The translations under genes were made by a program, and so were the position numbers. From positions 1 to 10,383 of the forward strand of contig JAOXYB010064323.1 of NCBI GenBank assembly GCA_028565635.1: 10,383 nucleotides of DNA, given 5' to 3'. Shown here piece after piece: positions 1 through 7,930 of the stretch; within the stretch, counting starts at the first letter, position 1; the number at the start of each line of letters is the position of its first letter. The notes below the pieces were generated by a model, which ran no database searches, was not told where the DNA came from, and was given only the letters and a program-made list of their open reading frames with translations. The DNA is from Phoronis ovalis (taxonomy: Eukaryota > Phoronida > Phoronidae).

Positions 1-742
1 GCTTGCAAGCTTTATCTGTTGTACATATTTGTTTAAGGAGATTGTTGGTAAAATTAGTTTCAAATGAACAGTAATTGAATCTTTTTAATAATTTTTTTAC
101 TTAAAAGTACCTTTCTCCATCTACATGAGATGGCATCTAATATTTGATTTAGTTCCATTACACTACACAGTACCCCACTACCATTGACTAACTGTTGTAC
201 GTTAATAGACGTACCTATACCTTTTATAGTTTTTCAATTGTCTTGAATAGCTAGAACATCAAAATTTGAATCTAGTTAATTAAAGCACAGTGTATTCTCT
301 GATTGATGGGTGAATATATTTCTATTTTTATTACTGTGATAAAAGTACATTTGTCATGCTAGTTAATGATTATCTGTTTACTGTTTCTTTATTAAATCTT
401 ATAATTAATATTTTATGTGACAGTAGATTTCATTATTATCTTTAACTTCCTCACGACCCAGAGATATTTTTGACGATTTTGAGCAAGTTTGTATGAATAA
501 GGGGTTGTTTTAAGATCCATTTTGGTATGCGACAGAGTCTATATTTACCAGCTACAGGAATAAAAAAGACTGTTGTAGGTCCAGTAATAGTGGTCTAGTT
601 ATAAACTCACCACAATAAACTGAGAAAGGAGTATGAATTTCAAAACATATATAAAAAAGAGGGTCCAAATTTTATGTACTTTGTATAAAAAATGGTCCAG
701 ATTCTGAAACTTTAATTTAGTACGTTAATCTTATTATTCTAG
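1..742 (+). other. Intron (3' part) of the serine protease gene
   Basis: This AT-rich stretch ends in ...TTATTATTCTAG at 742, a good 3' splice site directly before the first visible protease exon. I looked for the missing upstream protease exon, which should carry the activation site and the TAAHC-type His57 motif, and found no frame resembling it. The intron therefore extends beyond the left edge. No other gene or RNA is supported here. Confidence 0.7.
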
Positions 743-901
743 GGTATGGTAGTGTAAACAGCCATGATCTTGCTCTAATTAAGCTTAAGGAGCCTGTATC
801 ATTCAATGACTATGTGAGACCATCATGTCTTCCTGAGAAGAAAGAAATCTTCCCGATGTCTTCCGAGTGTTATGTCACAGGATGGGGATACACTAATCCT
901 T
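743..901 (+). CDS. S1 serine protease, exon with catalytic Asp102 (5'-partial gene)
   Basis: This is the first visible coding exon of a chymotrypsin-fold (clan PA, family S1) protease. It starts with the last two bases of a codon, so the upstream intron is phase 1, and ends one base into a Tyr codon before GTAAGT. It encodes 52 whole residues. The HDLALIKL motif carries the catalytic Asp (Asp102, chymotrypsin numbering). VRPSCLP carries Cys122, which in this family usually makes the disulfide to the propeptide or heavy chain. SECYVTGWG contains Cys136 and the family GWG motif. A Cys122 suggests the mature enzyme stays tethered to an N-terminal region, as in multidomain or transmembrane S1 proteases; those parts lie outside the window. 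Family assignment is very secure. The substrate and biological role cannot be told from this exon. Confidence 0.95.
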
Positions 902-1468
902 GTAAGTACTCTATCACAACATGTAGGACATAACAATGGATAGAGAAACTTATATTGTTGCAGAGGAGAAAATTTTATATCAACTAACAGTGTTTGTAAC
1001 ATGATGGCATATACAAACTAGTCTTCTAGATTATCTGACATAAATGCAAAAGATCTTAATAATTCTGTGTCTAGTCATTACCCATGTTCAGTCCCTTTTT
1101 GTAACATTATGGTGCCAATTTGGTGGGTAAATGATTATGTAAGAAACTATTTGACATCACATATACACTTTGTTTTTCCAAACAGGTTCCCAAGAATTTA
1201 AAATTTTCAGTTGTACCTGTATAGTTTATTATATTATGAAAATTGAATGGTGTGAGCAAATGTAGATTAATTATTATAAAGACTCAAATTTAGTAGCAGC
1301 TCCTGGGCTTTTGTACAGAGAAGAGTAACTATAGAGAAGAGTTAACTAAATGTGAAAAGATGCACCCTAGTAAGCTAAGCTACGTATAAAAGGATATATA
1401 ACACTAAGACCTCTGATTTTATACTTCCTCCCTCCAAGATAATTAAATGTGTAAATTATGATTTTCAG
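902..1468 (+). other. Protease intron, phase 1, 567 bp
   Basis: The intron opens with GTAAGT directly after the Asp102 exon and ends with ATTTTCAG before the next exon. It splits a Tyr codon as T|AT, so both flanking exons stay in frame. No coding potential, RNA gene or clear repeat was seen inside it. Confidence 0.85.
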
Positions 1469-1620
1469 ATGTTACAACTAACCCTGAGGACCTGCGAGAA
1501 GCTAAAATGAAGTTATTACCTGATAGTCGCTGTAGCTACCAAAGATATAGAATTGAAGGTTTCCGTAATGATACTATGCTATGTGTTGGATATGATAGTG
1601 GTTTTGTCACTCCTTGCAAT
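1469..1620 (+). CDS. S1 serine protease, exon with Cys168-Cys191 and the S1-pocket floor
   Basis: This exon follows ATTTTCAG and ends exactly in phase 0 before GTAAAT. It completes the split Tyr codon and then encodes 50 residues. The segment contains SRCSY (Cys168), MLCVGY (Cys182) and TPCN (Cys191), the expected disulfide cysteines of the family. By spacing from the active-site Ser in the next exon, the residue at position 189 is Thr and 190 is Pro. Trypsin-like enzymes have Asp189 and chymotrypsins Ser189. The phase-0 intron immediately before GDSGG is at the same place as in classical trypsinogen genes, which supports this exon model. Asp189-based cleavage after Lys/Arg is therefore not expected; the actual preference is unknown. 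Confidence 0.94.
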
Positions 1621-1826
1621 GTAAATATACCACCATAGAATCTAATTTTAGCTGCCTAATTATAGGCAGCTTGGTCATAGCGTTGGTAGTTATTATATAG
1701 ACACGTTTTGTGTATAAACAAATACTATTATTTAGGTCTAAACCTAAGTAATATTAATTGTGATAGAAAGTAGAGATTTAGTGAGCTTAAACATTGTATC
1801 ATACATTTCTGCTCAAGTAGCACTTT

Positions 1827-1857
1827 TATGCCCATCAGTATGTAGTGGATGGGCATA
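1827..1857. repeat. Stem-loop, likely 5' end of the composite repeat
   Basis: TATGCCCATC (1827-1836) and GATGGGCATA (1848-1857) form a perfect 10-bp stem with an 11-nt loop. The downstream sequence is a degenerate GT/GTC-rich run (GTGTGTGTTGTCAGTTGTC) and then the tandem units. From memory, many bivalve genomes have an abundant interspersed repeat with this layout, but this was not checked. The stem-loop itself is directly visible; its role as the start of the element is inferred. Confidence 0.55.
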
Positions 1858-1918
1858 TAGTCAACCTGTGTGTGTTGTCAGTTGTCATGGTCGTCTTATG
1901 TAACCAATTCTCTGTCTC

Positions 1919-2150
1919 GCAATAACAGCTTTAGCTTTTGTTGGATCATCTTCATATTAGGTACAGGGTAAGTACAGGTCATGTACGGGCCGGACATAAT
2001 TTTTACCCCGGTTACTTCCAACATGGCTGACTCGTGGCCATGTTTCTTCCCGAACGTCACATTGTGCTCATTTCAGGAAAGATGAAGCATTGACTGGATG
2101 ATTCGAAGTTGGATTTATGAAGGTCATAGGTTGGTGGGCGTATTATGCTA
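1919..2150 (+). repeat. Composite repeat, unit copy A (near full length)
   Basis: The unit begins AATAACAGCTT, continues through a TACAGGGTAAGTACAGGTCA block (1962-1981) and a TTCCAACATGGCTGAC block, and ends in a GGATGATTCGAA...GAAGGTCATAGGTTGG block. The same ordered blocks recur, diverged, in copies B, C and D downstream. It lies in a protease intron and is not coding on the + strand. Confidence 0.8.
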
Positions 2151-2179
2151 GGTGACATTTGAAAGTTATCTTAAGAAAT

Positions 2180-2320
2180 AGGTCAAATTCTACTTCCAAT
2201 ATGGCTGATTGGCGGCCATGTTTGGTTTCCAGGGGGCATATCATGTTGTGCCCATTTTAAGAGACAAAGTGTTAGCTGGACAATTCGAAAGTGTATTCAC
2301 GAAGGCCATAAGTTGGTCAC
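2180..2320 (+). repeat. Composite repeat, unit copy B (right half)
   Basis: This copy starts in the TTCCAATATGGCTGATTGGCGG block and runs through GGGGGCATATCATGTTGTGC to CAATTCGAAAGTG...GAAGGCCATAAGTTGG. It aligns by eye with the right half of copy A and the end of copy D. The left TACAGGGTA block is missing. Confidence 0.75.
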
Positions 2321-2389
2321 ATTGCATCACATACCAGAAAGACAATTCGAATTTTGACATTTGTTGTACATACCACTTTCTTTGTTTCC

Positions 2390-2520
2390 CAATAACTACT
2401 TCAGATTTTGTCCGATCAGCTTGATATTCAGTACAGGGTAAGTCCTGGTCAAAGTGCAGGTCAGGTGTAATTTCAACCTGAATCACTTTCCAATATGGCC
2501 GACAGACATGTTTGTTCTCA
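2390..2520 (+). repeat. Composite repeat, unit copy C (left half)
   Basis: This copy contains CAATAACTACTTCAG, then TACAGGGTAAGTCCTGGTCA (2432-2451), then TTTCCAATATGGCCGACAGACATGTTTG. It corresponds to the left half of copy A and is followed within 13 bases by copy D. The TACAGGGTA landmarks of C and D are exactly 144 bp apart. Confidence 0.75.
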
Positions 2521-2532
2521 AAATTATATGTT

Positions 2533-2750
2533 GCAATAACGGCTTCAGTTTTTATCTGTGCAGCTTCATATTTGATACAGGGTAAATATAGGTCAAGGTG
2601 CAGGTCAAAGTAATTTTGACTTAGATTACTTGCAATGTTTGTTCTCAAGAGGGCACATCACGTTGCGGTACATATCAGAAAGACGAAGCATTTGACTAGA
2701 TGATTTGAAGGTGGATTCAAGAAGGCCATATGTTGTTGGACGTAATAGAC
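2533..2750 (+). repeat. Composite repeat, unit copy D (near full length)
   Basis: This copy contains GCAATAACGGCTTCAG, TACAGGGTAAATATAGGTCA (2576-2595), then a shortened middle (the 'AATATGGCTGAC' block is reduced to GCAATG). It ends with TTGTTCTCAAGAGGGCACATCACG and AGATGATTTGAAGGTGGATTC...GAAGGCCATA. It carries both halves in the same order as copy A. Confidence 0.78.
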
Positions 2751-3988
2751 TTGTTTTTACTTCTTGATTCCAACTAAAACATAATGCTAATGTACATAAT
2801 TTCATTAATACAGAATTATAATAGCACTGATACTTTTTTGGGGGATTGAAAATAGAAAAAAATGTGTAAGTGCCAATGCGATCATATTAATTCTACAGAT
2901 TTTTCTCAACATGATGATCTGCAATGGTCACAATGGCTATGTATAGTAATACACTATATGGCACATGTGAATTAAAATAGTTCCTTATAACTTGAGGGAA
3001 AGAATGCAGGTAATTCAGTTTATAAAGATTGTTACTTTACATTAACATATTTCACATACTTTTAATAAAATAAAATAATTGTTTTCCTGAGGTAATTTTG
3101 TGCATACTGCAAATTTACATGTATAATTAGGGCAATATGGCTAAACCCTGGCAGGCAAAACAGATAACCCCTTGGTTAATCTTACATAAAGTGTGAATAA
3201 AATGATTGTAAAATTTGTCATATAATACATGCCATAAATTATGAAAGTAAAGTATTGTTTACCTGTTCTGCATTGTATTTTTATTAACATTATATTGGTA
3301 GGATATTTGATGTTTCACTTAGGTCGGTCATGCTAAGCAGTTATGGCATGTAGCATTAGTATTATAGCTGTTCTCTCACATGCTATATGTTTTTCCCCGT
3401 AGAAGTTTCCTTATCGTCAATATCAAAACTATATCAGCTGCTGCCAAAAAATATGCATTTAAAACTGTTACCAATCTTTTTAGAGAATTAAGCATCTTAA
3501 ATGTAAGGCTGTCACCGGAGGGTATACTTCTTTGTGGATAAACATTAATTTATACAGTTGGGCATCTAAAATGTTTGGGTTTATTCGATATTCTAAATTT
3601 TGAGCTGCTCTTCAAGGGAATGCTTATATTTGGATAAATAAGTTGAGATTTTATTAAAGAGGGTGATTGCATTTCAATAAATGTTAAATTTATAAGTACT
3701 TCTATTCTATTGAAGCCTTCTATTTTAATTTTGTAATATAAATTTTGGACTTATCTGAAAGTTATAGTTAGTCATTACACGAGAATTTAGGTCCTGACTT
3801 ACTATTCAGGTAGCTTGTTAACTCTTTGCCGTGGAAAATATGTTAACTGCCACGGAAATACCTTTATTCCAATTCTGGAAGGAGCTATGGAGAAAAAACC
3901 ATGAGTCCATAACACCACCAAAGCTGCCGCCTTGCTTCAAGAGTAGTTTTTTTTGCTAGAATCTGTACAGACTTGAGATCTCTGTGTA

Positions 3989-4028
3989 TTGGATGAAAAT
4001 TCAGTACATTTATTAAGGCCATAAGTTT
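3989..4028 (+). repeat. Possible degraded fragment of the composite repeat
   Basis: TTGGATGA...ATTC...AAGGCCATAAGTT matches, with gaps, the right-hand end of the units (CTGGATGATTCGAAG...GAAGGCCATAAGTTGG). The longest shared run is AAGGCCATAAGTT (13 bases). It may be coincidental in AT-rich DNA. Confidence 0.3.
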
Positions 4029-4126
4029 AGTTTTTGTCCATAACATTAATTGTTCTGATCCTTGTTTTCATGCAGTTTTTGTAGTAATTTTAATTTTCTA
4101 TTTCCAATTTCAAAACTCTTTTGCAG

Positions 4127-4288
4127 GGAGACAGTGGTGGTCCACTTGTGTGCAAAGATGAAAACAAACGGTGGACATTGGTCGGTATTGTAAGCTGGGG
4201 TCGTAGCAGTTGTGTTGGACAACCTGCTGTTTTTGTTCGTGTCTCGACTTTTGTCGACTGGATACAAAAGATAGTTAATGAGAACTAA
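4127..4288 (+). CDS. S1 serine protease, terminal exon with catalytic Ser195
   Basis: This last coding exon opens with GDSGGPLVC and ends at TAA (4286-4288), encoding 53 residues. Ser195 is residue 3. Asp194, needed for the salt bridge to the new N-terminus after activation, precedes it. LVC carries Cys201 (partner of Cys136). IVSWG gives Ser214-Trp215-Gly216, and SSCVG carries Cys220 (partner of Cys191). QPAVFVRVS aligns with the usual KPGVYTRVS, putting Ala instead of Gly at 226. FVDWIQKIV is the normal C-terminal helix, and the protein stops there with no extension. Asp102 and Ser195 are both visible; His57 is outside the window. With the cysteines complete and no stops, an active enzyme is likely. 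Large modular S1 proteases and simple secreted ones end alike, so the full architecture is open. Confidence 0.95.
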   Translation, partial: GDSGGPLVCKDENKRWTLVGIVSWGRSSCVGQPAVFVRVSTFVDWIQKIVNEN

Positions 4289-5320
4289 ACTCAACCTAAA
4301 AGAAACTACTTGTTTTTATTAATGATTTGTGGAAGACAGTTGGTTATTTTACGTTATAAACCATGCTTATTATACTGGACTCCTATGTTTGAGATTATTG
4401 TATAACCAGTGTATTGTTCTTAGTTATTTTGTGTATAAGTGATCTATGTATAAGCTTCAAACATCACCTTGATGATCCCTGTTATGGTCACTTCTTTTTC
4501 TTGGATGAAATGCCAGGAGGTACATTCATATGATCCCGTAAAGAGGTTATGTCTCATGTATGGGCTAATGTTTTCTTCAGGCCATTCTAAGGTGATTTAT
4601 GGTTTGATGAACAATTTCTTTCTACAAGTTGAAGGTGTAAAAATATATGCCTTACAATTTTCCTTAATATATATATAGTTGGGTGTTTTAATTGTGATTA
4701 GGGCATTCCAAGATTAAACTTTGCCTCCTAACTTAAAAGGGTTAAAAAAATTGCAAAATATAGTTTTATACAGAAGATATTAATACTTTTTATAGTCCAG
4801 AATTTAAATGGAAAAGGAAAGTTTATAATCAAGAAGCAAATAATTGTTTGAAAATTTTTTTTTACTTGAGGAATTAATTGCTTTGTGATATTTTTTATAG
4901 TTTAAAGTATAAACAGAAATCATATAATTAATAAGAAAATTAGTAGATTTTGTTATTTGTTAAGTAAACAGTTGCATTGTGATTTTAAATTTAAAAGATT
5001 GTGGTTAATTTCTTTTATGTACGACCAAAGATTTAGGACATTTTCTTTTAAATTTGTGTAGTTTTAGTTTTGATTTCATCATAGCATGTTGTCTAAAAGT
5101 CTGAAATTGTATGCAGTAAATTGTTTTTATTTGGTAATTACTGCTGTTGGTGTAATATCACTCATTTGATGTTGTTAAATTACATTATTTTATCAAATAA
5201 TTATGGTGCTGGACATTGGTAAACTTTGCAAGTAAATAATTGTTTTGCATCATGTAATTGTTGTATTTTTCTAAGCTGTACTACCTCATAATATACCTAA
5301 CATACAGGGAATATTAACGA

Positions 5321-5452
5321 ATGCTACTCAATGATGCTCACTTCATAATCTGGAACAAAGAAACAGATTTTTCCAATAACTTTAGGAAGACTGATAACTC
5401 CCTTAAGAAGAAGGAAATATCGCACAGAACACGTACTAAAGAAAAAGAGTAA
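5321..5452 (+). CDS. Short Lys-rich ORF, doubtful
   Basis: An ATG frame of 43 residues starts MLLNDAHFIIWNKE and ends in a very basic stretch (SLKKKEISHRTRTKEKE). Its base composition is more purine-rich and less T-rich than the surroundings, as exons often are. CCTAACATACAG just upstream (ending 5307) could be a 3' splice site, and AATAAA lies about 105 bases downstream. An in-frame TAA sits two codons before the ATG. I recognise no family. It may equally be untranslated sequence of the protease transcript. Confidence 0.12.
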   Translation: MLLNDAHFIIWNKETDFSNNFRKTDNSLKKKEISHRTRTKEKE

Positions 5453-5557
5453 AAATCTCAATTTGGAAAGTTTCATATTTGGTATAAGTACCTAATTAAT
5501 TTTCCCATTCTCTTCATTGGTAATATATTTTTTTGTAATATCTTGCCTGACGTTCCA

Positions 5558-5563
5558 AATAAA
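5558..5563 (+). terminator. AATAAA polyadenylation signal candidate
   Basis: This is the first canonical AATAAA downstream of the protease stop codon, within CCAAATAAAACTTTTTAC. It could end the protease transcript or a separate small transcript. Distance from the stop (about 1.27 kb) makes it plausible but not certain. Confidence 0.35.
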
Positions 5564-5957
5564 ACTTTTTACAGCACAAATCGAGATTATTATGTCTTGC
5601 ATACAATTAATTTTTCATGCTGGCATGGCCAACAAACTTTTCTAGAGCTGAATATAGGCCACCTAGTGAGAAAATGTGGAAACTGAACCCATCACTTTGC
5701 AGGCTTTCCCCACAGGAAAGAACCCCATCAATTTTTGATTAAAAAAAAAATTGTAATTTTTTCTGTCATTTTGAGTAAAAATATATTCATTTTTAAATAA
5801 ATGTTACCAACCGCCAAAGAAAAAGCGAGGACAACAAATTGTATATTAATACTATATGGACTATATCTAATGGCTTAACTAATGCCATATGATTACATCG
5901 TCAAATGTCAAACAACAATCTTAGCACCAAATTATTTTGACTTAGAACCTATGGTTT
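5564..5957. other. Intergenic, nothing supported
   Basis: AT-rich intergenic DNA with a 10-base A run near 5741-5750 and an AATAAA at 5796-5801. The part around 5660-5735 is less AT-rich (GAACCCATCAC, GGCTTTCCCCACAGG) and might be a repeat remnant. No open frame or second copy was found to support that. Confidence 0.4.
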
Positions 5958-6010
5958 CCTTGAGCTAGGATATATAAAACTCTTAGAGTTTTATATATCC
6001 TAGCCTTGAG
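5958..6010. repeat. 39-bp palindrome flanked by 7-bp direct repeats
   Basis: The left arm CTAGGATATATAAAACTCT (5965-5983) is exactly complementary to the right arm at 5985-6003, with a single T (5984) at the centre. CCTTGAG occurs immediately outside on both sides in the same orientation (5958-5964 and 6004-6010), abutting the palindrome with no gap. The arrangement is what a tiny inserted hairpin with a 7-bp target-site duplication would look like. It could also come from a template-switch event during replication. Each arm contains TATATAAAA, a TATA-box-like string, reading outward on opposite strands. Confidence 0.85.
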
Positions 6011-6044
6011 TAACTGGTCAAAACATGCATATAACCGCTAGTAA

Positions 6045-6275
6045 AGTGTATTCATCTCGTATATAACTTCCGAAGTTGTCAAAGTGACTGAAGCCATCAT
6101 TTTAATTGTGAATGATAATCATCTCATAACATATTTTTATCAGGTGTCCACAATTGTTGCGTTTTTGTTTATATTTTTGCCCGTATTTTTGTATATATTT
6201 CGAATTAAAAAAGAACGTAAAACAAGGTATAACAGCCAACTCAGGGCTGTCTACCAACCATCGATTAGGAACTAA
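6045..6275 (+). CDS. Possible exon for a single-pass membrane segment, doubtful
   Basis: An open frame from just after a TAA (6042-6044) to TAA at 6273-6275 has no ATG. It would need to be a spliced exon if it is real. ATATTTTTATCAG before 6136 is an acceptable 3' splice site, and reading from there gives VSTIVAFLFIFLPVFLYIF, a clear hydrophobic span. It is followed by RIKKERKTR and a polar tail ending QPSIRN. Hydrophobic span followed by a basic stop-transfer is the layout of a type I or tail membrane anchor. AATAAA lies at 6556-6561. Phe/Ile/Leu-rich frames are common by chance in T-rich DNA, no partner exon was found and no family is recognised. Confidence 0.15.
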   Translation, partial: SVFISYITSEVVKVTEAIILIVNDNHLITYFYQVSTIVAFLFIFLPVFLYIFRIKKERKTRYNSQLRAVYQPSIRN

Positions 6276-7930
6276 AATCTTCTCAAAAGTACAATTTACG
6301 AGGAGTACGAATCAAGGTCGTTGATCAACTTAAGATATGATAATTTCTTTAAAAAGGTTAAGCATAAAACGATTTAGCTGAATGTATACGGAATGTATTC
6401 ATAATCGGTAGATGTTTGTACAATAATTATACTATTACCTCAGACTGTTACGTACTGCATGGTCAATGACTGGTACATGTCGAGTACATTAATAGCGAGT
6501 GTACCGGTACATAATGTATACCTGAAATTGTTTTAAGCAAGCTGTCATGGGTTATAATAAAAAAAATGGTGATGAAAAGCAAATTAGTAACTCGAATTAA
6601 TTATTTTTTTGTCTAGCTTCTACCGTTTATTTAATTTCTTGGTTCGTAATCTTTATATTGGGGATCCCTTCGAAAATTGGTTGATAACTGTATATGATTT
6701 TGATAACTTTAAAAATGTGTGTAAATAACTTGTGTAAAGAACTGAGGCAACATGGGGCTTGACAAGCTTATGACAGCTGGCACACGCTTTCTACTAAATA
6801 TCCTTCGTCAGGCAACCCGCCACACGAATTTGTTTATACAAGAGATATAACAAAGCACTTATAACAAATTCGTTTCCTTATCTCAAAGAAACGAAAATAT
6901 TTTTCTAATATAATTATAAGGACAAAGACCATTGGAATCAATAATGTTTTCATAGGAAATCTTGATGAATCTATATAGGAAGGATTTCAGTGTGGGATTA
7001 TACTATTTGTGTGGCAAATGCTCTTGTATCCTTGGGGGACTTACATCACTTGTAGAAAGGGTCACGTAAACATCCCGGGATAAGCATGTGCGAACATCAT
7101 AATTATGGTTTAAAACCCTAAGCGCACATATAGCTTGCCTGTTGGAAGATTTGCAGGCTTAAAAGTGATCCTTTGATAGACCCTTTTTTCGCGTCACTCT
7201 AACTGACGGTTAAAAACGTATCCTGTGACAGATCAACATTCAAAAATAACACCCTTTTACTACTACTATTGCGCCCAATATATATCCTTAACTCGTACCT
7301 TTTTCCGGTTGAAAAAAAATATCCCTGTTCATCCATGCAACTTTTCGTTCGCGCATGTTTTCTTTTCCACTAAGCACCTCCCGAGTTAGATACTAATGCA
7401 TATTTGTTGTTTAAAAACGTACTTGTGCAAAACAAACTACAATATAGTACAGTATCTAACTGAAATTACACGATCTCAGGTGCTTTTTCAATATTCGTTT
7501 ATTATAGTCGTATAATAAAACATAAATTCAATTAACTGTTCAAGGGATTGCTTAAAATGACTCTGCCATATTAGATAATCCAGCAAAGCGGGGACAAGGC
7601 ACAGGTAATAAGAGCCAGTGTCTAAAAAATGCAAGTAATAATTGCAATGTGAACTTGAGGTCAGAGTCTCGTCGTCTTATCACTTTCGTGAAAGAAAAAA
7701 CAAATAATCCCGTAACACCGACCCTAATCAAAAGAGGTTCACTTTATTAAGCCTTAAAATGAAATAACCAGGAAATGTTTAAATATGCGCGTGCGGCTTT
7801 TACACTTTCATCAGATATGTTTGTGTTCTAGTTCATATCGGTAGGATAGTTTTACTTTTAGAATTTGGGTGACACTGCTTTGAAAGATTCCTAAGTTGTT
7901 TATGCAACAGTGGTCCATTTCTCAAGTTTC
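6276..7930. other. Intergenic, no gene supported
   Basis: No supported reading frame, tRNA-like box or known RNA was found. Local structures include an 11-bp inverted repeat ACGAATTTGTT / AACAAATTCGT (6824-6834 and 6863-6873). There is also a 9-bp perfect stem with a GTCG loop, TTTATTATA / TATAATAAA (7498-7519). E-box sequences CAGCTG (6774-6779) and CAGGTG (7477-7482) occur, but such six-base sites are expected by chance at this length. Confidence 0.5.

Larger units (their letters stand above)
1621..4126 (+). other. Protease intron, phase 0, 2.5 kb, carrying repeats
   Basis: The intron runs from GTAAAT at 1621 to CTCTTTTGCAG at 4126, directly before GDSGGP. Its left third is occupied by a decayed composite repeat (1827-2750). 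The rest, 2751-4126, is AT-rich with no supported gene. It holds a short tandem duplication near 3817-3860 (two copies of GTTAACT...GCC[GT/AC]GGAAA) and a possible small fragment of the composite repeat at 3989-4028. Confidence 0.85.
4289..5563 (+). other. Probable protease 3' UTR / downstream flank
   Basis: This AT-rich sequence follows the protease stop. A variant ATTAAA occurs at 4713-4718. The first canonical AATAAA is at 5558-5563, followed by T-rich sequence, so the transcript either uses a variant signal early or has a UTR of about 1.3 kb. TACTACCTCA at 5279-5288 is complementary to the first ten bases of let-7. A 43-codon ATG frame at 5321-5452 is discussed separately. No convincing gene is seen otherwise. 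Confidence 0.4.

Noticed and set aside
415-500. Possible protease exon after TGTGACAG (ends 422)
   Set aside because: All three frames stop within about 20 codons and show none of the expected His57 or activation motifs.
2209-2424. 71-codon + strand open frame
   Set aside because: It starts on TTG, not ATG, runs through the repeat units, and has no family resemblance or splice support.
4046-4294. 82-codon minus-strand open frame
   Set aside because: It is the antisense shadow of the Ser195 protease exon, which has clear motifs on the + strand.
4469-4678. 69-codon + strand open frame after the protease
   Set aside because: It starts on TTG (first ATG 4472), shows no recognisable domain, and lies in probable 3' UTR.
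5660-5750. SINE-like insertion ending in an A run
   Set aside because: No A/B promoter boxes, no target-site duplication and no second copy in the window.
6025-6135. Two-exon model joining ATG at 6025 through GTAAAG (6041) to the 3' splice site at 6135
   Set aside because: The join enters the wrong frame, giving a short Phe/Val-rich peptide that stops quickly instead of the hydrophobic-span frame.
6824-6873. 11-bp inverted repeat ACGAATTTGTT / AACAAATTCGT as a transposon end or RNA hairpin
   Set aside because: The arms are short, the spacer is 28 bases and no flanking duplication is seen; chance is sufficient in AT-rich DNA.
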